A stretch of 64,000 nucleotides of DNA. Origin: Bordetella flabilis (GTDB lineage: Bacteria > Pseudomonadota > Gammaproteobacteria > Burkholderiales > Burkholderiaceae_B). This document shows positions 40,352 through 50,108 of the stretch, in pieces (the first letter of the stretch is position 1; every line of letters begins with the position of its first letter). The notes beneath the pieces are model-generated. The model worked only from the letters and a program-made list of their open reading frames with translations. It was not told the origin of the DNA and did not search any database. A program made the translations under genes and the position numbers. The DNA lies in contig NZ_CP016172.1 in the NCBI RefSeq assembly GCF_001676725.1, forward strand, positions 1,984,001-2,048,000, given 5' to 3'.

Positions 40352-41314
40352 CTATTGCAGGACGATGTTGGCCTGTTTGACCAGGCCCTGCACCACGGGG
40401 CGCTCCGCCTTGATCTGCGCGATCAGGGCTTCGGGCGTGCCGCTCGCCGGCTGGATACCCATGTCCAGCATGCGTTTGCGCACCGTTTCATCCTTGAGTG
40501 CCGCGACCAATGCCGCACGGAGTTTCTGCAAGGCTTCGGGCGAGGTATTGCGGGGCGCCACGAAACTGAACCACGCGGTCATGTCGAACTTGGGGTAGCC
40601 CTGTTCGGCCAGCGTGGCCAGGGCGGGCTCGCTTTCCAGGCGGCGCATACTGGTGATGCCGAACACGCGGACCTTGCCGGCCTCCACCTGCGGCATGCCG
40701 GTGGCCACCATGTCGAAGAAGATATCGACATCGCCCGCGATCAGGGCGGGCAAGGCCTGCGTGGCGCCCTTGAACGGGATATGCAGCATGTCGGTCCCCG
40801 TCTGGCTCTTGAAAAGCTCGGCCGCCAGATGCGACGACGTGCCCGCCCCGAAGGTCGCGAATGTGACCTTGCCCGGATGCTGGCGCGCATAGTCGACCAG
40901 TTGCTTGACGTTGCCGTAGGGCGTCTTGGGGCCGGCCAGCAGCACCAGGGGCCCGATGCCGACCATCCCGATGGGATCGAAGCCATCCGGGTCGTATGGG
41001 AGTTCCTTGTACAGGTAGCGGTTGGTCACCAGCGTGGAATTGGTGGCCATCAGGATGGTGTAGCCGTCCGCGGGCTCGCGCGAAACGTACGACGCGCCGA
41101 TCGATGTCCCCGCGCCCGCGCGGTTCTCCACGATCATCGATACGCCCAGATCCTTGCTCATCCGCTCCGCCAGCAGGCGGGTGAGGACGTCGGTCGCGCC
41201 GCCGGCCGGGAAGGGCGAGACGACCTTGATGGGCCGTGCCGGATACTGCGCGAGCGCGGAGCCGCAGGCGGCCGCCAGCGCGATGGCGGCGGCGAACTTG
41301 AACCAGGTACGCAT
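40352..41314 (-). CDS. Bug-type tripartite tricarboxylate transporter solute-binding protein
   Basis: 320 residues: signal peptide ending [10 protein letters not shown], then the TctC/Bug domain with [28 protein letters not shown] and [11 protein letters not shown], and the [20 protein letters not shown] segment. Periplasmic Bug proteins bind carboxylates and amides with a closed pocket; the family is greatly expanded in Bordetella and most copies, like this one, lack adjacent TctAB membrane genes. Ligand unknown. Gene is divergent from xseB. Confidence 0.92.
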   Translation of the reverse strand: MRTWFKFAAAIALAAACGSALAQYPARPIKVVSPFPAGGATDVLTRLLAERMSKDLGVSMIVENRAGAGTSIGASYVSREPADGYTILMATNSTLVTNRYLYKELPYDPDGFDPIGMVGIGPLVLLAGPKTPYGNVKQLVDYARQHPGKVTFATFGAGTSSHLAAELFKSQTGTDMLHIPFKGATQALPALIAGDVDIFFDMVATGMPQVEAGKVRVFGITSMRRLESEPALATLAEQGYPKFDMTAWFSFVAPRNTSPEALQKLRAALVAALKDETVRKRMLDMGIQPASGTPEALIAQIKAERPVVQGLVKQANIVLQ

Positions 41315-41522
41315 TTTTATTTCCCCCTTGTGGTGTTTGAGGCGCAGACTTGTGATGACGTGTCGGTCCGGGCGCGATACGCATGGTTTCCAACCGCCGG
41401 GACCCGACTATAAGAAGCGCTTCCCGCGAATGCAATCCGGGCAGGCCAGGGGGCAGGGCGGCCGCGCCCCCGATCTCGTACAATCCCAGGATTATTCACG
41501 CGCCGCCTTTCCGGAGACCCGT

Positions 41523-41795
41523 TTGGCCCCCACGCAAGCCGATCCGCAGAACGATTCCTCGCTTTTGCCGCAAGACTTCGAGACCGCACTGGCACAGCTG
41601 GAAGCCCTGGTCGCGGCCATGGAAGACGGGTTCTTGCCGCTGGAGGAGTCGCTGGCTGCCTACCGTCGCGGTGTCGAATTGACCCGCATCTGCCAGGAAC
41701 GCCTGGCCCAGGCCGAACAGCAGGTCCGTGTCCTGGAGGGCGACCTGCTGCGTCCGCTGGAACCCGGCGCACTGGATGACGAAGCCGACGGATGA
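41523..41795 (+). CDS. xseB: Exodeoxyribonuclease VII small subunit
   Basis: 90 residues with the XseB helix-hairpin signature [26 protein letters not shown] and a C-terminal [19 protein letters not shown] coiled segment. ExoVII with XseA degrades single-stranded DNA. TTG 41523 is chosen: GGAG lies six bases before it and longer candidates add unrelated sequence. A TACAAT at 41479-41484 could be the -10. The stop overlaps the ispA start, the classical xseB-ispA-dxs operon. Confidence 0.93.
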   Translation: MAPTQADPQNDSSLLPQDFETALAQLEALVAAMEDGFLPLEESLAAYRRGVELTRICQERLAQAEQQVRVLEGDLLRPLEPGALDDEADG

Positions 41796-42703
41796 AGCAC
41801 TCCCATCTCGCCTTTCCGGAATGGTTGGCCGGTCGCGCCGAACACGTCGAGCGCACCCTGGACGAACTGCTGCCTGCCGCCGATGTCGTGCCGGCGCGCC
41901 TGCACGAAGCCATGCGCTACGCCGTCCTGGGCGGTGGCAAGCGGGTGCGCGCGGCATTGGTTTATGCGGCGGGCCAGGCCTGCGTCGCGGGCGGGCATCC
42001 CATCGCCATCGAAGCCTCGCTGGACCGGGCGGCCGCGGCGGTGGAATTGATCCACGCGTACTCGCTGGTCCATGACGACCTGCCCTGCATGGACGACGAC
42101 ACGTTGCGGCGTGGGCGTCCGACGGTGCACGTGCAGTATGACGAAGCCACCGCCATGCTGGTGGGCGACGCGTTGCAGCCGCTGGCCTTCGAATTGCTCG
42201 CGGACATGCCTATCGCCCCGGCGCTGGTCGTGCAGGCGACGCAGGCGCTGGCCAGGGCCTCGGGCAGCCTGGGCATGGCGGGCGGCCAGGCCATCGACCT
42301 GGAAAGCGTGGGCCGCAGCCTGAACCGCGAGGAATTGCAGTCCATGCATGGCATGAAGACCGGCGCCATGCTGGCCGTCAGCGTGGCGCTGGGCGGTATC
42401 GTGTCGGGCGCCAGCTCCAGCGCGCGGCAGGCCCTGGATGACTATGCGCAGGCCATGGGACTGGCGTTCCAGGTCGTGGACGATATTCTGGACGTGACGG
42501 CCGACACCCGCAGTCTGGGCAAGACCGCGGGCAAGGATGCCGCGGATAACAAGCCGACCTATGTTTCGCTGCTCGGGCTGGAGCAGGCGCGCAGTTTCGC
42601 GCAGGCCCTGCGCGAGGCTGCCCTGCAAGCCCTGGCTCCCCTGGGGGAAGGGCGTACGCGCCTGGCGGAACTGGCCGATTTCATCGTATTGCGTGACCGT
42701 TGA
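41792..42703 (+). CDS. ispA: Farnesyl diphosphate synthase (polyprenyl synthetase)
   Basis: 303 residues. The first aspartate-rich motif is [10 protein letters not shown] and the second is [20 protein letters not shown] and the KTGAML motif complete the short-chain trans-prenyltransferase signature. It condenses IPP with DMAPP/GPP to give the C15 precursor of undecaprenyl phosphate and ubiquinone. The start overlaps xseB; dxs follows 38 bp later and supplies the same pathway. Confidence 0.95.
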   Translation: MKHSHLAFPEWLAGRAEHVERTLDELLPAADVVPARLHEAMRYAVLGGGKRVRAALVYAAGQACVAGGHPIAIEASLDRAAAAVELIHAYSLVHDDLPCMDDDTLRRGRPTVHVQYDEATAMLVGDALQPLAFELLADMPIAPALVVQATQALARASGSLGMAGGQAIDLESVGRSLNREELQSMHGMKTGAMLAVSVALGGIVSGASSSARQALDDYAQAMGLAFQVVDDILDVTADTRSLGKTAGKDAADNKPTYVSLLGLEQARSFAQALREAALQALAPLGEGRTRLAELADFIVLRDR

Positions 42704-42741
42704 GGCGCGCCGCGCAGGCCGCCATCCTCATTGCGAAGAGC

Positions 42742-44631
42742 ATGACCACTGAACTCCTGGAAACCATCGACAGCCCGGCCGACCTGAAGCGACTGGACCG
42801 CCGCGAGCTCAAGAAGCTTGCCGACGAACTGCGCGCCTTCATCCTGGCTTCGGTTTCCCGCACCGGCGGCCATCTGTCGTCGAACCTGGGCACGGTCGAG
42901 CTGGCCCTGGCGCTGCACTACGTCTTCGATACGCCGAGCGATCGTATTGTCTGGGACGTGGGCCATCAGTCCTATCCGCACAAGATCCTGACGGGCCGCC
43001 GCGCCGGCATGGCGACATTGCGCCAGGCCGGCGGGATTTCGGGCTTTCCCAGGCGCAGCGAATCCGAATACGACGCCTTCGGCACCGCCCACTCGTCCAC
43101 GTCCATTTCAGCGGCGCTGGGAATGGCCGTGGCGTCGCGCAATGCGGGCGCCGCCCGCCAGCACATCGCCGTCATCGGCGACGGCGCCATGTCGGCCGGC
43201 ATGGCGTTCGAGGCGATGAACAACGCCGGCGTGACCCCCGACATCAACCTGCTGGTGGTGCTGAACGACAACGATATGTCGATCTCCCCGCCGGTGGGTG
43301 CGCTGAACCGCTACCTGGCGCGGCTGATGTCGGGCCGCTTCTACGCCACGGCGAAGAATGTCGGCAAGGCCGTGCTGCAGCACGTACCACCGGTACTGGA
43401 GCTGGCGCGCCGCTTCGAGGAGCACGCCAAGGGCATGGTGACGCCGGCCACGCTGTTCGAAGAATTCGGCTTCAACTATGTCGGCCCCATCGACGGCCAC
43501 GACCTGGATGCGCTGGTGCCGACGCTGCAGAACCTGAAGGCCTTGCCAGGCCTGCAGTTCCTGCATGTGGTCACCCGAAAGGGGCAGGGCTACAAGCTCG
43601 CCGAGGCCGATCCCGTGCTTTATCACGGCCCGGGCAAGTTCGATCCGGACGTGGGCATCGTACCGGCCAAGGCGCCCGCCAAGACTACCTTTACGCAGGT
43701 CTTCGGGCAGTGGCTGTGCGATATGGCGGCGCAGGATGAAAAGCTGGTGGGCATCACGCCCGCCATGCGCGAAGGCAGTGGCCTGGTGGAGTTCGAGCGG
43801 CGCTATCCCTCGCGCTATTTCGACGTCGGTATCGGCGAGCAGCATGCTGTCACGTTCGCGGCCGGATTGGCCTGTGAAGGGCAGAAGCCCGTCGTGGCCA
43901 TCTATTCGACCTTCCTGCAGCGCGGCTACGACCAACTGATCCACGACGTGGCTTTGCAGAATCTGGATGTCACTTTCGCGCTGGACCGCGCCGGGCTGGT
44001 GGGGGCCGACGGGGCCACCCACGCCGGAAACTATGACATCGCCTTCCTGCGCTGCATACCGAATATGGTCGTCGCGGCGCCCTCGGACGAGGCGGAAGCG
44101 CGGCTGTTGCTAAGCACATGCTACCGCTATCCCGGGCCTGCCTCCGTGCGCTATCCCCGCGGAGGCGGACGAGGCGCAACGGTGCCCGCCACGCTGGAAG
44201 ACGTTCCGATCGGCAAGGGTGTGGTGCGTCGTCGCGGCGCAACCCTGGCCTTCCTCGTGTTCGGAACCCTCCTGCCCGCGGTGCAGAAGGCCGCGGATGC
44301 GCTGGACGCCACCGTTGCCGACATGCGTTTCGTCAAGCCGCTGGACGAGGCCCTGGTGCGTGAACTGGCCGCCGGCCACGAGGCCCTGGTCACCGTGGAA
44401 GAGGGCGCGATCATGGGCGGCGCGGGTAGCGCGGTCTGCGAAGCCCTGAACGCCGCCGGGGTAGCCATTCCCGTATTGCAGCTGGGCCTGCCGGACCGGT
44501 TCATCGACCATGGGGACCAGCAGGCGCTGCTCGGCGGGCTGGGCCTGGATGCGGCCGGCATCGAGGCTTCCGTGCGTGCACGCTTCGGCGGGCTCCTGGC
44601 CCCTGCGATGGCGCGGACCAATCTGGGGTGA
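42742..44631 (+). CDS. dxs: 1-deoxy-D-xylulose-5-phosphate synthase
   Basis: 629 residues, the thiamine-diphosphate enzyme that starts the MEP isoprenoid pathway from pyruvate and glyceraldehyde 3-phosphate. The ThDP motif starts at [31 protein letters not shown] near the N-terminus and the transketolase pyrimidine domain ([18 protein letters not shown]) are typical. ATG 42742 ([18 protein letters not shown]) matches the family start; an open frame begins in the ispA stop but adds no homology. The last codons overlap a degenerate 23-bp direct repeat. Confidence 0.96.
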   Translation: MTTELLETIDSPADLKRLDRRELKKLADELRAFILASVSRTGGHLSSNLGTVELALALHYVFDTPSDRIVWDVGHQSYPHKILTGRRAGMATLRQAGGISGFPRRSESEYDAFGTAHSSTSISAALGMAVASRNAGAARQHIAVIGDGAMSAGMAFEAMNNAGVTPDINLLVVLNDNDMSISPPVGALNRYLARLMSGRFYATAKNVGKAVLQHVPPVLELARRFEEHAKGMVTPATLFEEFGFNYVGPIDGHDLDALVPTLQNLKALPGLQFLHVVTRKGQGYKLAEADPVLYHGPGKFDPDVGIVPAKAPAKTTFTQVFGQWLCDMAAQDEKLVGITPAMREGSGLVEFERRYPSRYFDVGIGEQHAVTFAAGLACEGQKPVVAIYSTFLQRGYDQLIHDVALQNLDVTFALDRAGLVGADGATHAGNYDIAFLRCIPNMVVAAPSDEAEARLLLSTCYRYPGPASVRYPRGGGRGATVPATLEDVPIGKGVVRRRGATLAFLVFGTLLPAVQKAADALDATVADMRFVKPLDEALVRELAAGHEALVTVEEGAIMGGAGSAVCEALNAAGVAIPVLQLGLPDRFIDHGDQQALLGGLGLDAAGIEASVRARFGGLLAPAMARTNLG

Positions 44632-44720
44632 TGTCGGGGCGGGATGGACCAATCTGGAGTGATGCCGGAGAGCAACCCGCTCCATGCCGCGGCGGCAGGT
44701 CAATCGGGGCTGATGCCCGG
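44615..44720. repeat. Degenerate 23-bp direct repeats at the dxs 3' end
   Basis: GGACCAATCTGGGGTGATG at 44615 (including the dxs stop) recurs at 44646 with one base change in that core (GGACCAATCTGGAGTGATG), each followed by YCGG. A third, weaker version with small indels is at about 44698-44720. Confidence 0.6.
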
Positions 44721-44765
44721 GCCCGCCAGGCGGAATGACGTCCCGCCATACCCCGGATGCCTGTG

Positions 44766-44782
44766 GGGAAAAGGGTTTTCCC
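44766..44782. promoter_or_regulatory. Perfect dyad upstream of folE2
   Basis: GGGAAAA-GGG-TTTTCCC is a perfect 7-3-7 inverted repeat about 87 bp before the folE2 start. A GATAAT (near 44803) downstream could be a -10. The dyad is too short-looped for a stable terminator hairpin, so an operator is more likely. Regulator unknown. Confidence 0.35.
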
Positions 44783-44868
44783 GCGGTGATCGGCCCATTT
44801 AAGGGATAATGCGGGTCCATCGACATTCCAGACAGCGCTCAGGCCGCTGTTCGTGACAGGCCAGACAA

Positions 44869-45687
44869 ATGAATTCCCCCATCGATCCCGCCCTCATCAT
44901 GCCGGACATCCAAAGTTCGGCCGATACCCGGCATATTCCCATCCAGCGCGTGGGGATCCGGGGCGTGCGTCATCCCATGCTGGTGCAGGCCGCCGACGGC
45001 AGCGCCATGGCGACCGTGGCCAACTGGACCCTGACGGTGGCCTTGCCGGCTGAAGAGAAGGGCACCCATATGTCACGCTTCGTGGCGCTGTTGGAAAAAT
45101 ACCGCAGCACCCCGATGACCCCGGTCTCGTTCCGCGCCATGGCGCGCGAAATGTTGCCGCTGCTGCACGCGGAACGCGGGGATATCACGGCGGCGTTTCC
45201 CTTGTTCATCAACAAGTCGGCACCCGTGTCGGGCGTGCAAAGCCTGATGGATTACGAAGTGCAGTGGATCGCGCGCGCCGCCGGCGACCAGGTCGAATTC
45301 GAACTCGTGGTCCAGGTCCCGCTGACCAGCCTGTGCCCGTGCTCCAAGGCCATCTCGGAATACGGCGCGCACAACCAGCGCTCGCATGTCACCGTATCGG
45401 CGCTGATCGGCGACGCCGTCGGGGTCGAGGAAATCATCCGCCTGATCGAGGACGAGGGGTCTTGCGAGGTGTGGGGCCTGCTCAAGCGCCCCGACGAGAA
45501 ATTCGTCACCGAGCGCGCCTACGACAATCCCAAGTTCGTCGAGGACCTGGTTCGCGACGTGGCCGCCCGCCTGACGGTCCGTACCGGCGTCGGCCGCTAC
45601 CGCGTCGAGGCGGAAAACTTCGAATCCATCCATAACCATTCGGCCTACGCCGTGGTCGAAGGCGAGGGGCCCGGCCTGGCCGCCTGA
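44869..45687 (+). CDS. folE2: GTP cyclohydrolase IB (FolE2)
   Basis: 272 residues of the FolE2 (COG1469) family, the metal-flexible enzyme that makes 7,8-dihydroneopterin triphosphate for folate. The active-site cysteine is in [34 protein letters not shown] and [12 protein letters not shown] are diagnostic. In many bacteria folE2 is a zinc-limitation backup of folE, often Zur-controlled; no clear Zur box is visible here, only the GGGAAAA/TTTTCCC dyad upstream. No neighbouring folate genes. Confidence 0.95.
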   Translation: MNSPIDPALIMPDIQSSADTRHIPIQRVGIRGVRHPMLVQAADGSAMATVANWTLTVALPAEEKGTHMSRFVALLEKYRSTPMTPVSFRAMAREMLPLLHAERGDITAAFPLFINKSAPVSGVQSLMDYEVQWIARAAGDQVEFELVVQVPLTSLCPCSKAISEYGAHNQRSHVTVSALIGDAVGVEEIIRLIEDEGSCEVWGLLKRPDEKFVTERAYDNPKFVEDLVRDVAARLTVRTGVGRYRVEAENFESIHNHSAYAVVEGEGPGLAA

Positions 45688-46003
45688 CCGGCCGCGCACC
45701 GGGCTGCCGAGCCGTCTCGCCCCAACGCAGCGTGGCGGGCGGCTGTGCCGCTGATCCGTTCCGCCCGGGCTACCGCTCCCGTCGTTTCGCGGCGCCGGCG
45801 CTCCGCCAGCCGCTCTGGACGGGCGCGTCGGGACATTTCCCGGCCTGCCAGCCGCCTCTATTGCGCCATTTGCCGATTCCGGCGATAATGGAAAGCTTTC
45901 CTGCTCGACCGTCTGGGTTGCCTGAACTTGAGGTGGCCAGCGCGGCGGGCTGTCCCTTGGTCTGCGGGCAACGCGACCGAGACATCCACGAGGAGTTTCA
46001 CCC
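45688..46003 (+). promoter_or_regulatory. Leader and promoter of the rpsF operon
   Basis: 316 bp without a gene. TTGCGC (45861-45866) and GATAAT (45884-45889) are spaced by exactly 17 bp, a plausible sigma-70 promoter giving a leader of about 105 nt before rpsF. The ribosome binding site GAGGAG precedes the ATG. An S6:S18-binding leader structure is known in other bacteria and could be present, but I cannot fold it reliably by eye. Confidence 0.55.
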
Positions 46004-46378
46004 ATGCGTCACTACGAAGTAGTGTTCATCGTTCATCCCGACCAGAGCGAGCAAGTGCCCGCCATGGTCGAGCGCTACCAGGCGCTGGTCACCGGCCAGG
46101 GCGGCACGGTGCACCGTCTGGAAGACTGGGGCCGCCGCCAACTGGCCTACCCGATCCAGAAGCTGGTCAAGGCCCACTATGTGTGCCTGAACATCGAATG
46201 CGGCCAAGCCACGCTGGACGAGCTGGAGCATTCCTTCCGCTACAACGACGCCGTGTTGCGCCACCTGGTCATCAAGACCAAGAAGGCCCAGACCGGCGCG
46301 TCGATCATGATGAAGTCGGTCGAGCGCGAAGAAGCCCGCAAGGCGTCCGCGGAAGCCGCGCCCGTCCAGGCTGAGTAA
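46004..46378 (+). CDS. rpsF: 30S ribosomal protein S6
   Basis: 124 residues starting [19 protein letters not shown], with [22 protein letters not shown] and a C-terminal tail rich in Glu/Ala beyond the globular domain. S6 binds with S18 in the platform of the 30S subunit. A GAGGAG is eight bases upstream of ATG 46004. First gene of the rpsF-priB-rpsR-rplI operon. Confidence 0.98.
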   Translation: MRHYEVVFIVHPDQSEQVPAMVERYQALVTGQGGTVHRLEDWGRRQLAYPIQKLVKAHYVCLNIECGQATLDELEHSFRYNDAVLRHLVIKTKKAQTGASIMMKSVEREEARKASAEAAPVQAE

Positions 46379-46436
46379 AACGGTTCAACGGCAGGACGTT
46401 CCGCCCGCCGTACCGGCAACCTGAAGGCGCCGGCCC

Positions 46437-46754
46437 ATGAATGAAACAGCATTGAGCGCCCAGGTGCTCGAACGCGAACCGATACGCCACACCCCCGCCG
46501 GGATTCCCGTGCTGGAGATGCTGCTGGGGCATGTGTCGGAAGTCGTGGAAGCGGGCCATCCGCGCCGTGTCGAATTGACGATACAGGCCGTGGTGGTCGG
46601 TGACCTGGCCCTGATGCTGGCGGATCTTCAGTTGGGCACGTCGTTGCAGGTGCAAGGCTTTCTGGCCCCGGTTCGCCAGGGTGCGGTCAAGCTGAAGCTG
46701 CATGTGCAGCATGCGACGCGGTTGTCGGCGGGGCAGGATCCGGTGGTGGCCTAG
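46437..46754 (+). CDS. priB: Primosomal replication protein N (PriB)
   Basis: 105 residues, an OB-fold single-stranded DNA-binding protein that stabilises PriA at stalled forks. Recognisable parts: [18 protein letters not shown] and [17 protein letters not shown]. Its place between rpsF and rpsR is the conserved operon position and supports the call more than the modest sequence motifs. No C-terminal SSB-like acidic tail is present. Confidence 0.92.
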   Translation: MNETALSAQVLEREPIRHTPAGIPVLEMLLGHVSEVVEAGHPRRVELTIQAVVVGDLALMLADLQLGTSLQVQGFLAPVRQGAVKLKLHVQHATRLSAGQDPVVA

Positions 46755-46870
46755 GTGGATGCCGGGCGATCGTCGCGAATGCCGGCCGGAACGGGAACGA
46801 TGGGGCAGGGATGACCCTGCACAGGTAAGGATTACGGGCCCAAGGGCCCATACAAATCAAGAGGCACATC

Positions 46871-47143
46871 ATGGCTTTCTTCGGCAAGCGCAAAGAAAAA
46901 CGCAAGTTCACGCAGCAGAATCCGCTCTTCAAGCGTCGCAAGTTCTGCCGCTTCACCGCGGCCGGCGTGGAAGAGATCGACTACAAGGATCTGGACACGC
47001 TGCGTGACTTCATCCAGGAAAACGGCAAGATCATTCCGGCTCGTCTGACTGGCACCAAGGCGCACTACCAGCGCCAGCTCGACACCGCCATCAAGCGCGC
47101 GCGCTTCCTGGCGTTGTTGCCCTACACCGACAACCACAATTGA
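46871..47143 (+). CDS. rpsR: 30S ribosomal protein S18
   Basis: 90 residues. The conserved [19 protein letters not shown] and [19 protein letters not shown] blocks identify S18, partner of S6. The cysteine (FC) is that of a zinc-free single-Cys form. Start ATG 46871; the gap of 116 bp after priB has no extra gene. Confidence 0.98.
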   Translation: MAFFGKRKEKRKFTQQNPLFKRRKFCRFTAAGVEEIDYKDLDTLRDFIQENGKIIPARLTGTKAHYQRQLDTAIKRARFLALLPYTDNHN

Positions 47144-47156
47144 TCCGGAGATCGCG

Positions 47157-47612
47157 ATGGAAGTGATCCTGCTCGAAAAAGTCCCCGGCAAGGGCAACCT
47201 GGGCGATATCGTCCGTGTCCGTGACGGCCATGCCCGTAACTGGCTGATTCCGCAAAAGATGGCTCGCCGTGCGACGGCGGCCGCCAAGCAGGAATTCGAA
47301 GCTCGCCGTGCCGAGCTCGAAAAGATCCAGGCCGAAAAGCTGGCCGCCGCCCAGTCCGTGGGCGAGCGCCTGTCGGGCCAACAGGTCAAGATCCTGCAGA
47401 AGGCGGGTGTCGACGGCCGTCTGTTCGGTTCCGTCACCAGCGCCGACATCGTCGAAGCCCTGCGCAAGGCGGGTTTCGACACGGTCGAAAAGGCCCAGGT
47501 GCGCCTGCCGGCCGGTCCCTTGAAGGCCGTTGGTGAGTACTCCGTGCAAGTGGCCTTGCATGCCGACGTGGTGACGGATGTCACCATCGTCATCGAAGGC
47601 GACATCGCCTGA
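47157..47612 (+). CDS. rplI: 50S ribosomal protein L9
   Basis: 151 residues: N-terminal domain [21 protein letters not shown] with the RNWLIPQ motif, a long connecting helix, and a C-terminal domain beginning [13 protein letters not shown]9 protrudes from the 50S subunit and affects frame maintenance. Last gene of the operon; a strong terminator follows about 90 bp downstream. Confidence 0.98.
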   Translation: MEVILLEKVPGKGNLGDIVRVRDGHARNWLIPQKMARRATAAAKQEFEARRAELEKIQAEKLAAAQSVGERLSGQQVKILQKAGVDGRLFGSVTSADIVEALRKAGFDTVEKAQVRLPAGPLKAVGEYSVQVALHADVVTDVTIVIEGDIA

Positions 47613-47699
47613 TTCGCACGCAGCCGGCGGGCGGCCATGCCCCCGCCGGCGTTCCCCATGGCACGGCACGGGCCGTTCCAAGGGGCTACGGCGAAGAAC

Positions 47700-47728
47700 A
47701 AGCCGGCCTGGTGCCGGCTTTTTTTTCT
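47700..47728 (+). terminator. Rho-independent terminator of the rpsF operon
   Basis: AGCCGGC (47701-47707) pairs with GCCGGCT (47713-47719) across a 5-base loop and is followed by a run of eight or more T. It cleanly separates the ribosomal operon from the kinase-like gene and dnaB. Confidence 0.92.
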
Positions 47729-47772
47729 GCCGGTGCCTGTTCTTCCCACGCACCTATACTCGGGGCCCGCGC

Positions 47773-48609
47773 TTGACCTCGCCGCCTGTACACGAATCGC
47801 CGCCCGCCGGCCTCAGGGACTGGCTGGATGCGGCCAAAGCGACGCCGCAGCCGTCCGTCCTGGAAGTGCCCATCGACGGCGTGTGGTGCGTGGTCAAGCG
47901 TCGCCGCGCCAGCGTGCGCGGCGGCATCAGTTATGTGCTGCGGTACATCCGGGCCTTGTTGCTCGGCGTGGGTTGCAAGCTGGTCCTGGGCGAATTTCCG
48001 CGCCCTGACATCCTGTTGCGCAATGGCCTGGACTACGAGGCCGAACGCCTGCGCCAACTGTTGCAGGCCGGCTGCCGGGTGCCGCAGATCTGGTGGCAGG
48101 AGCCCGGCCTGGTCGTGCTTGAACATGTCGGCACCGATCTCTCCTCGCTGATCCGCCATGGCAGCGACGAGGAACGCGCCGCGCTGGCCTGGCAGGCGGG
48201 ACAGGATCTGGCCGCCTTCCACAAACAGGGCTTCTGCCACGGCGGTGCGCAGATCCGCAACCTGACCCTCCGCGGCGCCGACATCTGGCGCATCGATTTC
48301 GAGGAAAACATCGGCGAAGCCTTGTCCAAACCCCTGGCCCAGGCCTACGATCTATTCCAGATGGTGGCTTCCCTGCAGTCCCTGCGCAACCTGCCGCCGC
48401 GCGTCATGCCGTGGCTGGCCGAGGCGATGCTGACTGCATATTTCGAGGCCAATCCGGATCCCTTGGTGCGGTCGCGACTGCGGCGCCTGGGCCGTGTGCT
48501 GCACGCCGTGGCCTGGCCGTTGAAGCCGCTCCTGGGCTGGCTGCCGTCGCGCGACATCCAGGGATTCTTCCGCGTGGCCGACACCTTGCGAGTACAAGTG
48601 AAACCATGA
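47773..48609 (+). CDS. Kinase-like protein (RIO/WaaP-type fold), function unknown
   Basis: 278 residues from TTG 47773; no ATG is available in the N-terminal part of the frame and anything further upstream crosses the terminator. The core reads as an atypical small protein-kinase fold: VLEHVGTDLSSLI (hinge), HKQGFCHGGAQIRNL (like the catalytic HxD/HGxxxxN loop) and WRIDFEENIGEA (like the DFG metal-binding segment). Related proteins include lipopolysaccharide core heptose/Kdo kinases and RIO-type kinases. Homologues in this position are sometimes named Ser/Thr phosphatase, for which I see no motif. TATACT (47755-47760) may be its -10. It overlaps dnaB by four bases. Confidence 0.6.
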   Translation: MTSPPVHESPPAGLRDWLDAAKATPQPSVLEVPIDGVWCVVKRRRASVRGGISYVLRYIRALLLGVGCKLVLGEFPRPDILLRNGLDYEAERLRQLLQAGCRVPQIWWQEPGLVVLEHVGTDLSSLIRHGSDEERAALAWQAGQDLAAFHKQGFCHGGAQIRNLTLRGADIWRIDFEENIGEALSKPLAQAYDLFQMVASLQSLRNLPPRVMPWLAEAMLTAYFEANPDPLVRSRLRRLGRVLHAVAWPLKPLLGWLPSRDIQGFFRVADTLRVQVKP

Positions 48610-49979
48610 ATTCTCCGTCTGATACCACGCTGGAATACCTGCGCGTTCCTCCTCACTCCATCGAGGCCGAACAATCGGTGCTGGGCGGGCTGTTGCTGGA
48701 CAACGCGGCATGGGACCGCATCGCCGATGTCCTGGTCGAGGAAGACTTCTATCGCCACGACCACCGCCTGATCTGGCAGCACATCGCGCGGCTGGTGGGA
48801 CTGGCGCGGCCGGCGGACGTCATTACGGTGCATGAATCGCTGGTCAGCGCGGGCAAGGCCGACGACGTCGGCGGTATCGCCTATTTGAATTCGCTGGCGC
48901 ACAACACGCCCTCGGCGGCCAATATCCGCCGTTACGCGGAGATCGTGCGCGAGCGCGCGACGCTGCGCAAGCTGGTGTCGATCGCCGACGAGATTTCGGC
49001 CGCGGCGCTCAACCCGCAAGGCAAGGAAGCGCGCCAGTTGCTGGACGAAGCCGAGTCCAAGGTGTTCAAGATCGCCCAGGAAGGCGCGCGCGGCTCGGCG
49101 GGCTTCCAGGAAATCCAGCCCCTCCTGACCCAGGTGGTGGAGCGTATCGACGAGCTCTATCACCGCGAGAGCGATTCCGACGTCACCGGCGTGCCCACGG
49201 GCTTCGCCGACCTCGACAAGATGACCTCCGGCTTGCAGCCCGGCGACCTGGTGATCGTCGCGGGCCGGCCCTCAATGGGCAAGACCTCGTTCTCCATGAA
49301 CATCGGCGAGCATGTCGCGATCGAGCAGGGCCTGCCGGTCGCCGTGTTCTCCATGGAAATGGGCGCGGTGCAGCTGGCGATGCGGATGCTGGGTTCGGTC
49401 GGCATGCTGGACCAGCACCGCATGCGTACCGGCAAGCTGACCGCCGAAGACTGGCCGCGCGTCACGCATGCGGTGCAGTTGATGCAGGATGCGCAGGTCT
49501 ATATCGACGAAACGCCGGCGCTCAGCGCGATGGAAGTGCGCGCGCGCTCGCGCCGCCTGGCGCGCCAATGCGGACAGCTGGGCCTGATCATCATCGACTA
49601 TATCCAGCTCATGTCGGCCAATGGCGCCGGCGAAAACCGCGCCACGGAAATCTCCGAAATCAGCCGTTCGCTCAAGGGCCTGGCCAAGGAGCTGAATTGC
49701 CCGCTGATCGCGCTGTCGCAGTTGAACCGCAGCCTCGAACAGCGCCCCAACAAGCGTCCCGTCATGAGCGACCTGCGTGAATCGGGCGCGATCGAGCAGG
49801 ATGCGGACGTGATCCTGTTCATCTACCGGGACGAGGTCTACAACCCCGACTCCCCGGACAAGGGAACGGCCGAGATCATCATCGGCAAGCAGCGTAACGG
49901 TCCGATCGGAACGGTGCGGCTGACCTTCCAGGGCATGAGCACCCGCTTCCTGAATTTCGCCGCCGGCTCGCAGTACTAG
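48606..49979 (+). CDS. dnaB: Replicative DNA helicase DnaB
   Basis: 457 residues. The N-terminal domain begins PPHSIEAEQSVLGGLLLDN; the RecA-like ATPase has Walker A GRPSMGKTS at about residue 220, Walker B IIIDYIQLMS, and the DnaB-specific LSQLNRSLEQR and MSDLRESGAIEQDADVI motifs. It forms the hexameric helicase at the fork. ATG 48606 overlaps the stop of the upstream kinase-like gene; an earlier in-frame ATG at 48411 is inside that gene and rejected. Confidence 0.97.
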   Translation: MNSPSDTTLEYLRVPPHSIEAEQSVLGGLLLDNAAWDRIADVLVEEDFYRHDHRLIWQHIARLVGLARPADVITVHESLVSAGKADDVGGIAYLNSLAHNTPSAANIRRYAEIVRERATLRKLVSIADEISAAALNPQGKEARQLLDEAESKVFKIAQEGARGSAGFQEIQPLLTQVVERIDELYHRESDSDVTGVPTGFADLDKMTSGLQPGDLVIVAGRPSMGKTSFSMNIGEHVAIEQGLPVAVFSMEMGAVQLAMRMLGSVGMLDQHRMRTGKLTAEDWPRVTHAVQLMQDAQVYIDETPALSAMEVRARSRRLARQCGQLGLIIIDYIQLMSANGAGENRATEISEISRSLKGLAKELNCPLIALSQLNRSLEQRPNKRPVMSDLRESGAIEQDADVILFIYRDEVYNPDSPDKGTAEIIIGKQRNGPIGTVRLTFQGMSTRFLNFAAGSQY

Positions 49980-50108
49980 CAGCGGCATCCCGTTCGCACG
50001 GGTGGAATGCCTTCCGCCCATGCGCGCACCGCTACCGGGCCGCGACCAAGCGCGGCGGGAATGTCGCGGGCCTGCCGTCAGTCGCCGCTGCGGGCAGCGG
50101 CGTATCGC

